Below are positions 25,849 to 34,727 of a DNA stretch of 64,000 nucleotides, piece after piece. Position 1 is the first letter of the stretch. Each line of letters starts with the position of its first letter. The notes beneath the pieces are model-generated. The model was not told the DNA's origin, made no database searches, and saw only the letters and a program-made list of their open reading frames with translations. Source of the stretch: Oceanospirillaceae bacterium. Lineage in GTDB: Bacteria; Pseudomonadota; Gammaproteobacteria; Pseudomonadales; Balneatricaceae. Location: assembly GCA_013215375.1 (NCBI GenBank), contig JABSRB010000010.1:62001-126000 (forward strand). Reading direction: 5' to 3'. The position numbers and the translations under genes were made by a program.

Positions 25849-26814
25849 ATGCCGATTCAACCATGCGCTAACAGCACAGGTATTCCCTCTACCATTCTCG
25901 ATAGCGCTCTACAGTGGGCTGTAGTGTTAGGCTCTGGTGAAGTACAGCGAGATCAGCGCCTTAGCTTTAATCAATGGCTGATCGATGACCCTCTGCACAG
26001 CCTAGCTTGGCAGCGGATACAAATGATCGAGCAAGACTTTAGTACTTTGCGCCAATTATCCGACGATCACTCTAGCGCTAAAAACCCGCCGAAAAAACGC
26101 CAGTTTTTAAAGTTACTCAGTGCAGTAGTCGCCTGTGTGATGGTGTTGACTATCGCAATTGAGGGGCGCGTTAATTTGCATGCTTGGCGCTCAGATTACG
26201 CCACTACCTTGGGCCAGGTACAACATATACAACTTGCCGGGGGTACTAAAATATCCTTAGATAGTTTAAGCGCCATCAATATAGACAGCTCTAGTTCCGC
26301 ACCCATCATTACCTTATTAAGCGGGTCTATCTTCATAGACTCATCGGCAGCAAGTAGCAGCAAAAAGCCAACCATTGTCACCAACGATGCCTCTTTCACC
26401 CCGATCGGCACGCAATTTATCGTCAATTCCAACTCAAAACAAAGCTCGCTACAAGTGCTAGCAGGTCAAGTTAAGATTGCTGCCAAAGACTTCCAACTAA
26501 AGGTTCTTGAGGGCAATTCTTGGAGCATCAATGATGGCATCGCCACTCCTATGATTAACTCAGGCATAAAAGCCGGTGGTTGGCGCCAGGGGGTAATAGA
26601 AGCCAATAACGCCCGCCTTGCAGAGGTACTGCAAGCGTTACAGCCCTATCATCGCGGTAAAATATATTACACAAGTGATGTCGCTAACTTAAGGGTGACA
26701 GGTACCTTCAGATTAGAAGATACCAACAGCGCTCTGCTGGTCATATCAGCCGCGCTCCCTATCGATATAACAAGTTATACCCAGTGGTGGACACATATAA
26801 CTTTAAATAAATGA
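25849..26814 (+). CDS. FecR-family anti-sigma/signal-transducing protein
   Basis: The 321-residue inner-membrane protein has an N-terminal cytoplasmic domain (W-A-V-V-L-G-S-G-E-V-Q-R-D-Q-R-L-S-F), one membrane segment near 87-105 and a periplasmic FecR domain (L-G-Q-V-Q-H-I-Q-L-A-G-G-T-K-I-S, F-T-P-I-G-T-Q-F). A C-terminal STN-interacting region follows. It relays receptor occupancy to the FecI-like sigma factor. Starts immediately after the sigma stop codon. Confidence 0.88.
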   Translation: MPIQPCANSTGIPSTILDSALQWAVVLGSGEVQRDQRLSFNQWLIDDPLHSLAWQRIQMIEQDFSTLRQLSDDHSSAKNPPKKRQFLKLLSAVVACVMVLTIAIEGRVNLHAWRSDYATTLGQVQHIQLAGGTKISLDSLSAINIDSSSSAPIITLLSGSIFIDSSAASSSKKPTIVTNDASFTPIGTQFIVNSNSKQSSLQVLAGQVKIAAKDFQLKVLEGNSWSINDGIATPMINSGIKAGGWRQGVIEANNARLAEVLQALQPYHRGKIYYTSDVANLRVTGTFRLEDTNSALLVISAALPIDITSYTQWWTHITLNK

Positions 26815-26889
26815 AAATATTTTACGGGTTTTTCTCGCTGCTTCGGCATTAAAGGCAATGGTCTTTAAATATCCTACAGAGGAATAAAC

Positions 26890-29217
26890 ATGCCCTGCCA
26901 ATCCAGCACTAAATTTCGCCTCACATTACAATCAGCATGTGTGGCACTGAGTATCATTGCCAGCCAACCGTTACTCGCGCAACACGACAGCAATACTGCA
27001 CCATCCTGGCCTATAAACCTGACTACCAATGACCTTGGCGATGCGCTCAATGCGCTCGCTAAGCAGGCATCACTGAACCTCTCAGTTGATCCAGAGCTTA
27101 TTCAAGGTATTAAGGCCCCCACTGTCAGCGGCCAATTAAGTGTCGAACAAACTTTTGAGCGCCTTCTTAAAAAAACCCAGCTAGATGCTATCCACTTGGG
27201 AAAGAAAAACTATGTGCTGCAAGCACGCCCCAGCACTAACAGCGTGAATGGTAATAAATTACCGACGCTGACCATTACCGGTGAAAAAGTCGCAAGATCA
27301 ATGCAGCAAACCAACACTTCGGTGAGCGTGATACAAGGCGACAAAATAAACTCCAGTGAACAGAGTTCTGTTTACCAGGCAATGGAGCGCATGCCAAACA
27401 TCGCTAATGATGCCAGTGGCCTGCCCTCTATTCGCGGCATATCTGGAGGCGGTGCCACCCGCGGTTCATTTACCTTCCTCAGCGGCGCACGACCAAGAGT
27501 GAATACTAGTATCGATGGTGTCAGCCAAACATGGGCTGGGCAGCGCTACCTTGATATAGGCATGTGGGATGTACAGCAGGTAGAAGTACTGCGCGGTAGT
27601 CAATCGACTACTCAGGGGCGCAATAGCTTAGGTGGCGCTATTGTGATTAAAAGTAATGACCCCAGCTTTGAGCAGGAGAGCGCACTGCGTTTAGGCTATC
27701 AGAACAGCGCTGAAAAATTTGATCTTGCCGCCATGATTTCAGGGCCTATCATCGAAGACGAGTTAGCCTTTAGAGTCAGTGCACAGCGCTTAACAGGTCA
27801 TGGCTATATCGATTATTCACTGCCAGATAATGCCACACCCAGCTGGGATCCTTCAGAGATTAAACGCCAGGAAATACGCGCAAAGCTACTCTGGGAGCCT
27901 GCCAACATTCCTGAACTGAGCGCCAAGCTGACTTTGAGTAACTCTTTGCAACAAGGCGAGTATCTGAACTTTATCGAACAGAGCGACAGCAATGCAGATT
28001 GTGCTAGCTTAGCCAACTTGGCATTTTGCGGTCAGAGTTCAAGAACACGCCGTTCAGATTCAAGCAGCAGCTCGATTGTCGGTGATATTGAATACCAACT
28101 CAGTGATCAACTTGATGCTTACCTCACACTAAATCGCAATCACAATGTATCCAAATTTAGCCAATCCGATGGCAACTTAGAATTAGATCAAGATGAAGTA
28201 TCCAACTCACTTGAAGCGCGTTTGGTATTCTCCCCTGATCGAGACAAACTCAGTGGTGTGTTAGGGCTGTACTACTTTGATCGCGATCAGACATTAAATG
28301 CGGGCCCTAATACTTTCAATGGTGATGACCAAGTTAAGACCTTTGCTCTTTACACTGATACCAACTACCAAATAACCGACCAGCTACAGTTGTTAGCAGG
28401 GGCGAGAATAGAGCGAGAACAGCAGCAACGCGATGTATTAGCATGGCCAACCACCGCCAGGGAATCCCGAGTGTTAACAGACATAGACGAGACTGTTTTC
28501 CTCCCTAAAATTGGTTTAAGTTACACCCTTAACCCGCAAACCACCCTCGCCTTGACTATCCGCAAAGGCTACACGCCAGGCGCTGGTGCGATCAATTTCG
28601 ACGATTTTGAATATTATGAATACGATAAAGAAGAAGTAATTACCTACGAATTCAGCAGCCGCTCGCAACTGCTTGATCAAAGTTTGAGCATCAATACCAA
28701 CCTGTTTTATAGCCAGTATTCTGACTACCAGGCACTGTACAACAGAAAACTGGTTAACATTGCCAAGGGCACCAGCTATGGATTAGAGATAGAAGCTTCA
28801 CTACAAGCGTCCACTTCACTCAACCTATTTGCCAGCGCCGGACTATTACACACTGAAATTACCGATCCAGGCCTGCAAGCGAGCGCCTTAAAAGGCAATG
28901 CTTTTAATTCTGCGCCGCCGCTAACCGCCAGTATTGGTTTTAATAATCAACTGCCAAGCGGCATCCACTTTGGTGGCAATGTCAGCCATACCGGCGCCTA
29001 TTTCTCTGAAATAGACAACACCGCAGCAAACAAAGCGGGTAACTACACCGTAGCCAATATTAATCTAGGTTACAAACAGCCCAGCTATCAAGTTCGTGCC
29101 TACGTTAAAAATCTCACCGATGAGCAAGTGGTGTACAGCTACACTACCAACAGTAATGTGAAGGCTGTAGTAGGCCAACCTAGAACCTTTGGTATCAGCC
29201 TTGATTACCAATTTTAA
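26890..29217 (+). CDS. TonB-dependent receptor with STN signalling domain (FecA-type)
   Basis: The 775-residue outer-membrane protein has a signal peptide to about residue 30 (A-S-Q-P-L-L-A), the STN secretin/TonB N-terminal domain at about 40-110 (L-G-D-A-L-N-A-L-A-K-Q-A-S-L-N-L-S), a plug at about 140-265 (R-G-S-Q-S-T-T-Q-G-R-N-S-L-G-G-A-I) and a beta-barrel ending in the aromatic C-terminus D-Y-Q-F. The STN domain shows it signals through FecR/FecI. A hydrolase of the siderophore-esterase type is encoded next. The ligand is likely a catecholate siderophore, by association only. Confidence 0.9.
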   Translation: MPCQSSTKFRLTLQSACVALSIIASQPLLAQHDSNTAPSWPINLTTNDLGDALNALAKQASLNLSVDPELIQGIKAPTVSGQLSVEQTFERLLKKTQLDAIHLGKKNYVLQARPSTNSVNGNKLPTLTITGEKVARSMQQTNTSVSVIQGDKINSSEQSSVYQAMERMPNIANDASGLPSIRGISGGGATRGSFTFLSGARPRVNTSIDGVSQTWAGQRYLDIGMWDVQQVEVLRGSQSTTQGRNSLGGAIVIKSNDPSFEQESALRLGYQNSAEKFDLAAMISGPIIEDELAFRVSAQRLTGHGYIDYSLPDNATPSWDPSEIKRQEIRAKLLWEPANIPELSAKLTLSNSLQQGEYLNFIEQSDSNADCASLANLAFCGQSSRTRRSDSSSSSIVGDIEYQLSDQLDAYLTLNRNHNVSKFSQSDGNLELDQDEVSNSLEARLVFSPDRDKLSGVLGLYYFDRDQTLNAGPNTFNGDDQVKTFALYTDTNYQITDQLQLLAGARIEREQQQRDVLAWPTTARESRVLTDIDETVFLPKIGLSYTLNPQTTLALTIRKGYTPGAGAINFDDFEYYEYDKEEVITYEFSSRSQLLDQSLSINTNLFYSQYSDYQALYNRKLVNIAKGTSYGLEIEASLQASTSLNLFASAGLLHTEITDPGLQASALKGNAFNSAPPLTASIGFNNQLPSGIHFGGNVSHTGAYFSEIDNTAANKAGNYTVANINLGYKQPSYQVRAYVKNLTDEQVVYSYTTNSNVKAVVGQPRTFGISLDYQF

Positions 29218-29231
29218 GGAAACGCTAAAAA

Positions 29232-30122
29232 ATGACTCGATTGAAGCCCCCCACCGCCAAGTTACTGGCAGTGACACTAAGCTTTTTGGGGTTATTTATT
29301 AGCATGCACACTCTGGCGCAGCAGCATTGGGGGGACGTCATCTTAGATGGCGCTCGCCAGCGCTTAATCACATCCGTTCATACCTGCCAGCAATATCGTA
29401 TCTATATTGACGTCCCCACTAGCCAACCGCCAGCAAGCGGCTTCCCGGTACTTTATCTACTTGATGGTGACAGCACTTTTTCCACTGCGATGCAGATTAA
29501 TCGCAACAAACAAAGGCGCACTAAAATCACCGGATATCAAAGCGCCATCATCGTCGGTATCGGCTATGTGGCAACAGGGCGTGACATGTTTGCAGCACGC
29601 ACCCTGGATTACACTCTCGCCACAGGTACTACAACGCCAGCAGGTGCCGGTGGCGCTGAGCTATTTCTCGATTTTTTAGAGACAGAGCTCAAGCCAATCA
29701 TTGGTGCGTTACAACCAATTAACCCTACCAAGCAAGGTATCTTTGGCCACTCTTACGGTGGCCTTTTTGCCTTGCATGCGCTGTTTTCGCGCCCTGACTC
29801 TTTTGATACTTACATCGCTGCCAGTCCATCAATTTGGTGGCAGCAGCAAGCTATTTTGCACAGCATTAGCAAAGGCTATCAGCTGGAAAAAAACTTGTTA
29901 ATCACCGCCGGGACTGCTGAAGATAAAAAAGAGCAACGCAGCCCTGAGATCATGGCTATTTTAGCCCTGCGAAAAATGCTGCAACCCGCCAAAGATTTGG
30001 TGGCTATGTTAAACGCGCAGCCGCATTCTGGGAAACTGCAGTTTACTGCCTTGATCGATGAAGATCACGGCTCTGCCAAATATACAGCCTTGTCACGTGC
30101 CCTAGATTTCTTCCTACTTTAA
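29232..30122 (+). CDS. Alpha/beta-hydrolase, IroE/Fes-like siderophore esterase
   Basis: The 296-residue protein has a signal peptide (residues 1-30, ending H-T-L-A-Q), so it is periplasmic like IroE. Core motifs: V-L-Y-L-L-D-G-D near 72, nucleophile elbow G-H-S-Y-G-G near 173, A-A-S-P-S-I-W-W near 195 and catalytic H near 278 (D-E-D-H-G-S). This is the esterase_D/IroE family that opens cyclic triserine catecholates. It starts 14 bases after the receptor gene, with an AAGGA site. Together they would import a ferric siderophore and hydrolyse it to free iron. Confidence 0.85.
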   Translation: MTRLKPPTAKLLAVTLSFLGLFISMHTLAQQHWGDVILDGARQRLITSVHTCQQYRIYIDVPTSQPPASGFPVLYLLDGDSTFSTAMQINRNKQRRTKITGYQSAIIVGIGYVATGRDMFAARTLDYTLATGTTTPAGAGGAELFLDFLETELKPIIGALQPINPTKQGIFGHSYGGLFALHALFSRPDSFDTYIAASPSIWWQQQAILHSISKGYQLEKNLLITAGTAEDKKEQRSPEIMAILALRKMLQPAKDLVAMLNAQPHSGKLQFTALIDEDHGSAKYTALSRALDFFLL

Positions 30123-30442
30123 CAGCCCGCTCCCTTCTCTCACTGTGAATAATTTATGCTGTTTTTTGGATTTTTGTTTGAAAATCGGCATAACTTCGCA
30201 TTATTGGTGCATAAACTTGCATTTTTTGTTTAAAAAAGTTTCAATGCTTGACGTATTTTTAAATATATTTCATGCTTAAAGTATATTTGAAAGTCCTAGA
30301 TTATTAGGGTTGTAGTAGTATCTGAGATCCAGCGTACTTCGTGTAACCTTTGCACTATAATAAAGACAGATATCACCCACTTCTCAGCGTTTAACCAAGC
30401 GTAATTAGTGAGAGAATAATTTGTCACACAGGAGAATATTCC
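30123..30442. promoter_or_regulatory. Upstream region of the liv operon with a 19-base direct repeat
   Basis: This AT-rich 320-base spacer contains two copies of an ATGCTTRAMGTATWTTTRA motif, at 30244-30262 and 30272-30290, 28 bases apart centre to centre (nearly three helical turns). That spacing suits two regulator-binding sites on one face of the DNA. No -35/-10 pair is assigned. Confidence 0.45.
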
Positions 30443-31240
30443 TTGATCAAAGTCGATGCTATTTCCAAGCATTTTGGCGGAGTTAGGGCGATCGATAATG
30501 TGAGCTTTGAGATTAAAAAAGGCTCTATTACCGGTTTAATTGGCCCCAACGGTGCAGGCAAAACCACCATGTTTAATACCATTGCCGGCCTTCACAAACC
30601 TACCCACGGTCGCATTTTACTCGATGGCCAAGATATCAGCGGTTTAGAACCCCATCATTTGTTTGCCAAGGGGCTATTACGCACTTTCCAGCTAGCACAC
30701 GAATTTTCCACCATGACCGTGATTGAAAACCTGATGATGGTACCGCCCAATCAAATTGGCGAGAGCATTACCAATACTTGGTTCAGACGCGGCGCCATTA
30801 AACAGCAAGAACTTGAGATCCGCCAAAAGGCCGAAGAAGTGATCGAGTTTCTTAAAATTGATCACGTTGCCTACGAGCTGGCAGGCAATTTATCCGGCGG
30901 TCAGAAAAAACTGATTGAGCTGGGCCGTACTATGATGGTCGACGCCAAAATCGTGTTACTCGATGAAGTGGGCGCGGGTGTTAACCGTACCTTACTCGGT
31001 GAAATTGGCGACGCTATTATCAAACTCAACCAAGAGCGCGGCTACACTTTCTGCATGATTGAACACGACATGGACTTTATCTCAAGGCTTTGCGATCCAG
31101 TGATTGTGATGGCCGATGGCAAGATACTGGCCCAGGGCACCGCAGCAGAAGTCACCAGTAACGAGACCGTGATTGAAGCGTATTTAGGCACAGGCTTGAA
31201 AAACAAAGACCTCAATAAGAAAAAAGGAGGTTCGGCATGA
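30443..31240 (+). CDS. livG: Branched-chain amino-acid-type ABC transporter, ATP-binding protein
   Basis: The 265-residue ATPase has Walker A G-P-N-G-A-G-K-T-T near residue 36, signature L-S-G-G-Q-K-K-L, Walker B I-V-L-L-D-E-V-G-A-G and switch I-E-H-D-M-D. The E-V-G-A-G variant of E-P-x-A-G is unusual but occurs in some HAAT transporters. TTG start with AGGAGA 7 bases upstream. First of five co-directional genes livG-livF-livH-livM-livK, overlapping livF by 4 bases. Substrate is probably a hydrophobic or branched amino acid, or a related amide. Confidence 0.88.
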   Translation: MIKVDAISKHFGGVRAIDNVSFEIKKGSITGLIGPNGAGKTTMFNTIAGLHKPTHGRILLDGQDISGLEPHHLFAKGLLRTFQLAHEFSTMTVIENLMMVPPNQIGESITNTWFRRGAIKQQELEIRQKAEEVIEFLKIDHVAYELAGNLSGGQKKLIELGRTMMVDAKIVLLDEVGAGVNRTLLGEIGDAIIKLNQERGYTFCMIEHDMDFISRLCDPVIVMADGKILAQGTAAEVTSNETVIEAYLGTGLKNKDLNKKKGGSA

Positions 31241-31941
31241 GCTTTTTAGTTGGCAAGAACCTCACCGGCGGCTACGGCGGCCCAGACATTCTTAAAGGCT
31301 GTGACATCGAAGTCGATAAAGGCGAAGTGGTGGTTATTGTCGGTCCTAATGGCGCGGGAAAATCCACCGCCATGCGCGCCTTTTTAGGCATGCTGCAAAT
31401 GACCGGTGGTAGCATCACGTTAGGCGGCACCGATATTATGCAGCTAACACCCCAACAGCGCGTTCGTCTTGGCATAGGTTTTGTCCCGCAAACCCACAAC
31501 GTTTTCACCGGCATGACCGTCGAGGAAAACTTAGAAATGGGCGCCTATATTCGCGATGATGATATTTCTGGCACCCTCGAAGAGATCTACGAACTATTCC
31601 CTATTCTCAAGCAAAAGCGTTTGCAGGCAGCTGGTGAGCTATCCGGTGGCCAGCGCCAGCAAGTAGCGGTGGGACGCGCGATGATGACGCGCCCTAGCGT
31701 ATTGATGTTGGATGAGCCAACGGCAGGTGTCTCCCCTATTGTTATGGACGAGCTTTTTGATCGCATTTTGGAAGTAAAAGCCAAAGGCGTGGCGGTGTTG
31801 ATGGTTGAGCAAAATGCTCGCCAAGCACTAGAAATAGCTGACAAAGGTTATGTACTGGTGATGGGCGAGAATCGCTTTACCGGTACCGGCCAAGAGTTAT
31901 TGGCTGATGCCGATGTTCGCAAATCATTTTTGGGGGGCTAA
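31237..31941 (+). CDS. livF: Branched-chain amino-acid-type ABC transporter, ATP-binding protein
   Basis: The 234-residue second ATPase has Walker A G-P-N-G-A-G-K-S-T near 34, signature L-S-G-G-Q-R-Q-Q-V-A-V-G-R-A-M, Walker B V-L-M-L-D-E-P-T-A-G and switch V-E-Q-N-A-R, the last being typical of LivF. Pairs with LivG. ATGA overlap with livG; 3 bases before livH. Confidence 0.92.
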   Translation: MSFLVGKNLTGGYGGPDILKGCDIEVDKGEVVVIVGPNGAGKSTAMRAFLGMLQMTGGSITLGGTDIMQLTPQQRVRLGIGFVPQTHNVFTGMTVEENLEMGAYIRDDDISGTLEEIYELFPILKQKRLQAAGELSGGQRQQVAVGRAMMTRPSVLMLDEPTAGVSPIVMDELFDRILEVKAKGVAVLMVEQNARQALEIADKGYVLVMGENRFTGTGQELLADADVRKSFLGG

Positions 31942-31944
31942 TAG

Positions 31945-32967
31945 ATGCCTGAGTTAATCGACTTATTAAACGCCCTAGTACTGATGACGAACTATGTCAT
32001 CTTACCGGCACTTACCTATGGATCACAGTTGGCACTGGGAGCGCTTGGCGTTACCTTAGTTTTTGGCATACTGCGATTTTCTAACTTCGCCCACGGCGAC
32101 ACCATGGCCTTTGGCGCTATGGCCACCATTTTAGTGACTTGGTGGTTCCAATCGATGGGGATCTCTTTTGGCCCCCTACCCACCGCATTACTAGCACTGC
32201 CTTTTGGCATCGCTATCACCGCTGCATTTCTACTGTTAACTGATAAAGTGGTGTACAGCCACTACCGTAAAGTCGGCGCTAAACCTATCACTATTGTGAT
32301 GGTGTCGGTCGGGGTGATGTTTGTGATGAACGGCTTAGTGCGCTTTATCATTGGCCCATCGGATCAACGTTTTGCCGACGGTGAGCGCTTTATCTTTAAA
32401 GCGCGTGAATTTAAAGAGTGGAGCGGCTTAGCGGAAGGCTTGGCACTGCGCAGCTCACAAGTAATCACTATCGTGATCGCGATTGCGCTAGTCGCGGCGC
32501 TGTTTTGGTTCTTACAAAAAACCAAAACAGGCAAAGCTATGCGCGCTTTCTCCGACAACGAAAGCTTGGCATTACTGTCCGGCATAGACCCGGACAAGAT
32601 CGTACGTATTACTTGGATACTGGCGGCAATTTTAGCCACAGTAGCGGGTGTACTCTACGGTTTAGACAAGAGTTTCAAGCCCTTTGTCTACTTCCAATTA
32701 CTGCTCCCTATCTTCGCCGCAGCGATTGTCGGCGGCTTGGGAAAACCCATAGGAGCGATTGCCGGTGGTTTCATTATCGCCTTCTCAGAAGTCGCTATTA
32801 CCTATGTGTACAAGAAATTTTTAATCTATCTACTTCCCACCGACATGGAACCCGACAACCTTATCCAATTGCTGGCGACCGAATACAAATTCGCCGTGTC
32901 TTTTGTGATTCTAGTACTGGTGCTGTTAGTGAAACCCACTGGGCTATTTAAGGGGAAAGTGGTATGA
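31945..32967 (+). CDS. livH: Branched-chain amino-acid-type ABC transporter permease
   Basis: The 340-residue inner-membrane protein has about eight membrane segments. Features of LivH: G-A-L-G-V-T-L-V-F-G-I-L-R-F-S-N-F-A-H-G-D near residue 35, and the ATPase-docking L-S-G-I-D-P-D-K-I near 210 followed by G-L-G-K-P-I-G-A-I-A-G-G. Overlaps livM by 4 bases. A long frame on the same strand inside it (32418-32951) is out of frame and not a gene. Confidence 0.92.
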   Translation: MPELIDLLNALVLMTNYVILPALTYGSQLALGALGVTLVFGILRFSNFAHGDTMAFGAMATILVTWWFQSMGISFGPLPTALLALPFGIAITAAFLLLTDKVVYSHYRKVGAKPITIVMVSVGVMFVMNGLVRFIIGPSDQRFADGERFIFKAREFKEWSGLAEGLALRSSQVITIVIAIALVAALFWFLQKTKTGKAMRAFSDNESLALLSGIDPDKIVRITWILAAILATVAGVLYGLDKSFKPFVYFQLLLPIFAAAIVGGLGKPIGAIAGGFIIAFSEVAITYVYKKFLIYLLPTDMEPDNLIQLLATEYKFAVSFVILVLVLLVKPTGLFKGKVV

Positions 32968-34343
32968 ATCCATTAACGAATCCAAGCATGCGCCCCTACA
33001 CCGTCTTTGGCATCATGGCGGCGCTGTTAATTTTTGTCGGTACTACCCAATCTTGGGGCGTATCACTGACTATTATAAATATGTGCATCATCTCCGCTAT
33101 TATGACCTTAGGGGTCAATATTCAGTGGGGCTACGCAGGTCTATTTAACGTTGGCATCATGGGCTTTTGTGCCTTAGGGGGTGCCGCAGCAGTATTAGTT
33201 TCTAGCCAACCGGTTCCCGAGGCAATCTCTGGCGGTGGCACCGGCATGGCGCTGGCGCTGCTGAGCTTAGTGGGTGGTTGTAGCTTTGTGTTTATCTTGC
33301 ACAAGGTCTGGGGCAAACGTCCATTACGCAAAACCGTCACTTTTGTGGCAGCGTTAGCAGTTTACTTCCTGGCTCGCCATTTTTACGACCCAGCAAGCGC
33401 CGCTATAGAAGCGGTAAACCCAGCCAAAACAGGATTTTTAGGCGGCTTGGGGCTACCTATTATTTTCTCTTGGTTAGTCGGTGGTTTGTTTGCCGCGGGT
33501 GCCGCTTGGTTGATCGGCAAAGTAACCTTGGGCTTACGTACCGATTACTTGGCGATTGCGACTCTCGGTATTGCTGAAATTATCGTGGCACTGTTGAAAA
33601 ACGAAGAGTGGCTGACCCGCGGCGCTAAAAACGTTACAGGCCTACCCCGCCCCGTGCCTTTTGAACTCGAATTACAACAAGCTAATTGGTTCATTGAACT
33701 GGTTACTAAGTTCAACACTGATTTACTGGTAGGCCTCGCAGCGGATGAGCGCACTGCTGCGCTAAAATCTTTAGTGATGGATGCCTCAGGTATCTTTGTT
33801 AAGCTTTGTTATGCGGGCCTCTTTCTAACCGTACTGGTCATATTGTTTTCACTCGCGCAACTAGCCCTTAACTCTCCTTGGGGACGTATGGTGCGCGCTA
33901 TTCGCGACAACGAAACCGCCGCTGGCGCCATGGGCAAAGACGTCAAAGCACGTCATTTACAAATCTTTGTGATCGGTTCTGCCGTGGTCGGTATCGCCGG
34001 CGCAATGATGACCACCTTAGATGGCCAATTTACCCCGGGCACTTACAATCCGTTGCGCTATACTTTCTTGATCTGGGTAATGGTCATCGTCGGCGGCTCT
34101 GGTAATAATTTAGGATCTATCCTCGGCGGCTTCCTCGTATGGTTTATCTGGATAGAGGCCGAACCAATGGGTAACTGGCTAATGAGCGTAGTCACCTCTG
34201 GCCTAGATCCTGCTAGCGAGCTGCGCAACCATTTAATTGGCAGCGCGCAGTACATGCGTTTGATGGTGATGGGTGGCGTATTATTGGTGGTATTGCGCTT
34301 TGCTCCTAGCGGCATACTACCGGAGCGTTCGGGCCATAAATAA
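32964..34343 (+). CDS. livM: Branched-chain amino-acid-type ABC transporter permease
   Basis: The 459-residue inner-membrane permease is longer than many LivM proteins (about 320-430), with an insertion of hydrophobic and linker sequence near residues 100-165. The core has L-R-T-D-Y-L-A-I-A-T-L-G-I-A-E-I, the docking segment R-A-I-R-D-N-E-T-A-A-G-A-M-G-K-D, and V-I-V-G-G-S-G-N-N-L-G-S. Forms the channel with LivH. A 384-base gap with inverted repeats follows before livK. Confidence 0.9.
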   Translation: MNPLTNPSMRPYTVFGIMAALLIFVGTTQSWGVSLTIINMCIISAIMTLGVNIQWGYAGLFNVGIMGFCALGGAAAVLVSSQPVPEAISGGGTGMALALLSLVGGCSFVFILHKVWGKRPLRKTVTFVAALAVYFLARHFYDPASAAIEAVNPAKTGFLGGLGLPIIFSWLVGGLFAAGAAWLIGKVTLGLRTDYLAIATLGIAEIIVALLKNEEWLTRGAKNVTGLPRPVPFELELQQANWFIELVTKFNTDLLVGLAADERTAALKSLVMDASGIFVKLCYAGLFLTVLVILFSLAQLALNSPWGRMVRAIRDNETAAGAMGKDVKARHLQIFVIGSAVVGIAGAMMTTLDGQFTPGTYNPLRYTFLIWVMVIVGGSGNNLGSILGGFLVWFIWIEAEPMGNWLMSVVTSGLDPASELRNHLIGSAQYMRLMVMGGVLLVVLRFAPSGILPERSGHK

Positions 34344-34365
34344 GAATATCGAGACCTTTGCTAAC

Positions 34366-34535
34366 TTTAACCTGAATCAGTGGCTTCACAGCGTCACTTA
34401 GCGCAAACTATTGATTCTACAGCGGTTAGAAAAATACCCACTGAACCTAAGGGTGCAGCTAAGATTTTTCTATTTCACTGTAAAACCAATATCTTACACT
34501 CTGTACTCACTTTGGAGTCACGGATTCAGGTTTAA
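34366..34535. repeat. 170-base unit bounded by imperfect 17-base inverted repeats
   Basis: TTTAACCTGAATCAGTG (34366-34382) and CACGGATTCAGGTTTAA (34519-34535) are inverted repeats with two or three mismatches. A smaller nested pair, AGAAAAAT and ATTTTTCT, lies inside. Non-coding, between livM and livK. It could be a MITE relic or a large mRNA structure. Confidence 0.5.
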
Positions 34536-34636
34536 CATTTAGGTTAAAGCAGCACAGGTCTCATATAAAAAACACAGGTATTTAACTAACAGCCTGTAAT
34601 TTAACCACAGTCTATGTAAAACTCATGACTGTGTAC

Positions 34637-34663
34637 TCCTAGATTCGACAGTCGAATCTAGGA
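34637..34663. promoter_or_regulatory. 27-base perfect palindrome upstream of livK
   Basis: TCCTAGATTCGAC is followed after one base by its exact reverse complement: 13-base arms with no mismatch and a single central base. It lies 64 bases before the livK start and about 300 after livM. A loop of one base is too small for a simple hairpin terminator, and no U-run follows. An operator for a dimeric regulator, or a cruciform limiting read-through, is more likely. Confidence 0.75.
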
Positions 34664-34727
34664 TAATAAAACTAAAAATAAAGTCTAAATATACTTAGAC
34701 ATATTATAACAATATTGGAGACATTCG

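Noticed and set aside
32418-32951. A 177-codon open frame on the plus strand inside livH
   Set aside because: It is the +1 shadow of livH, with no motif and arginine/serine-rich shadow composition; livH itself has full permease signatures.
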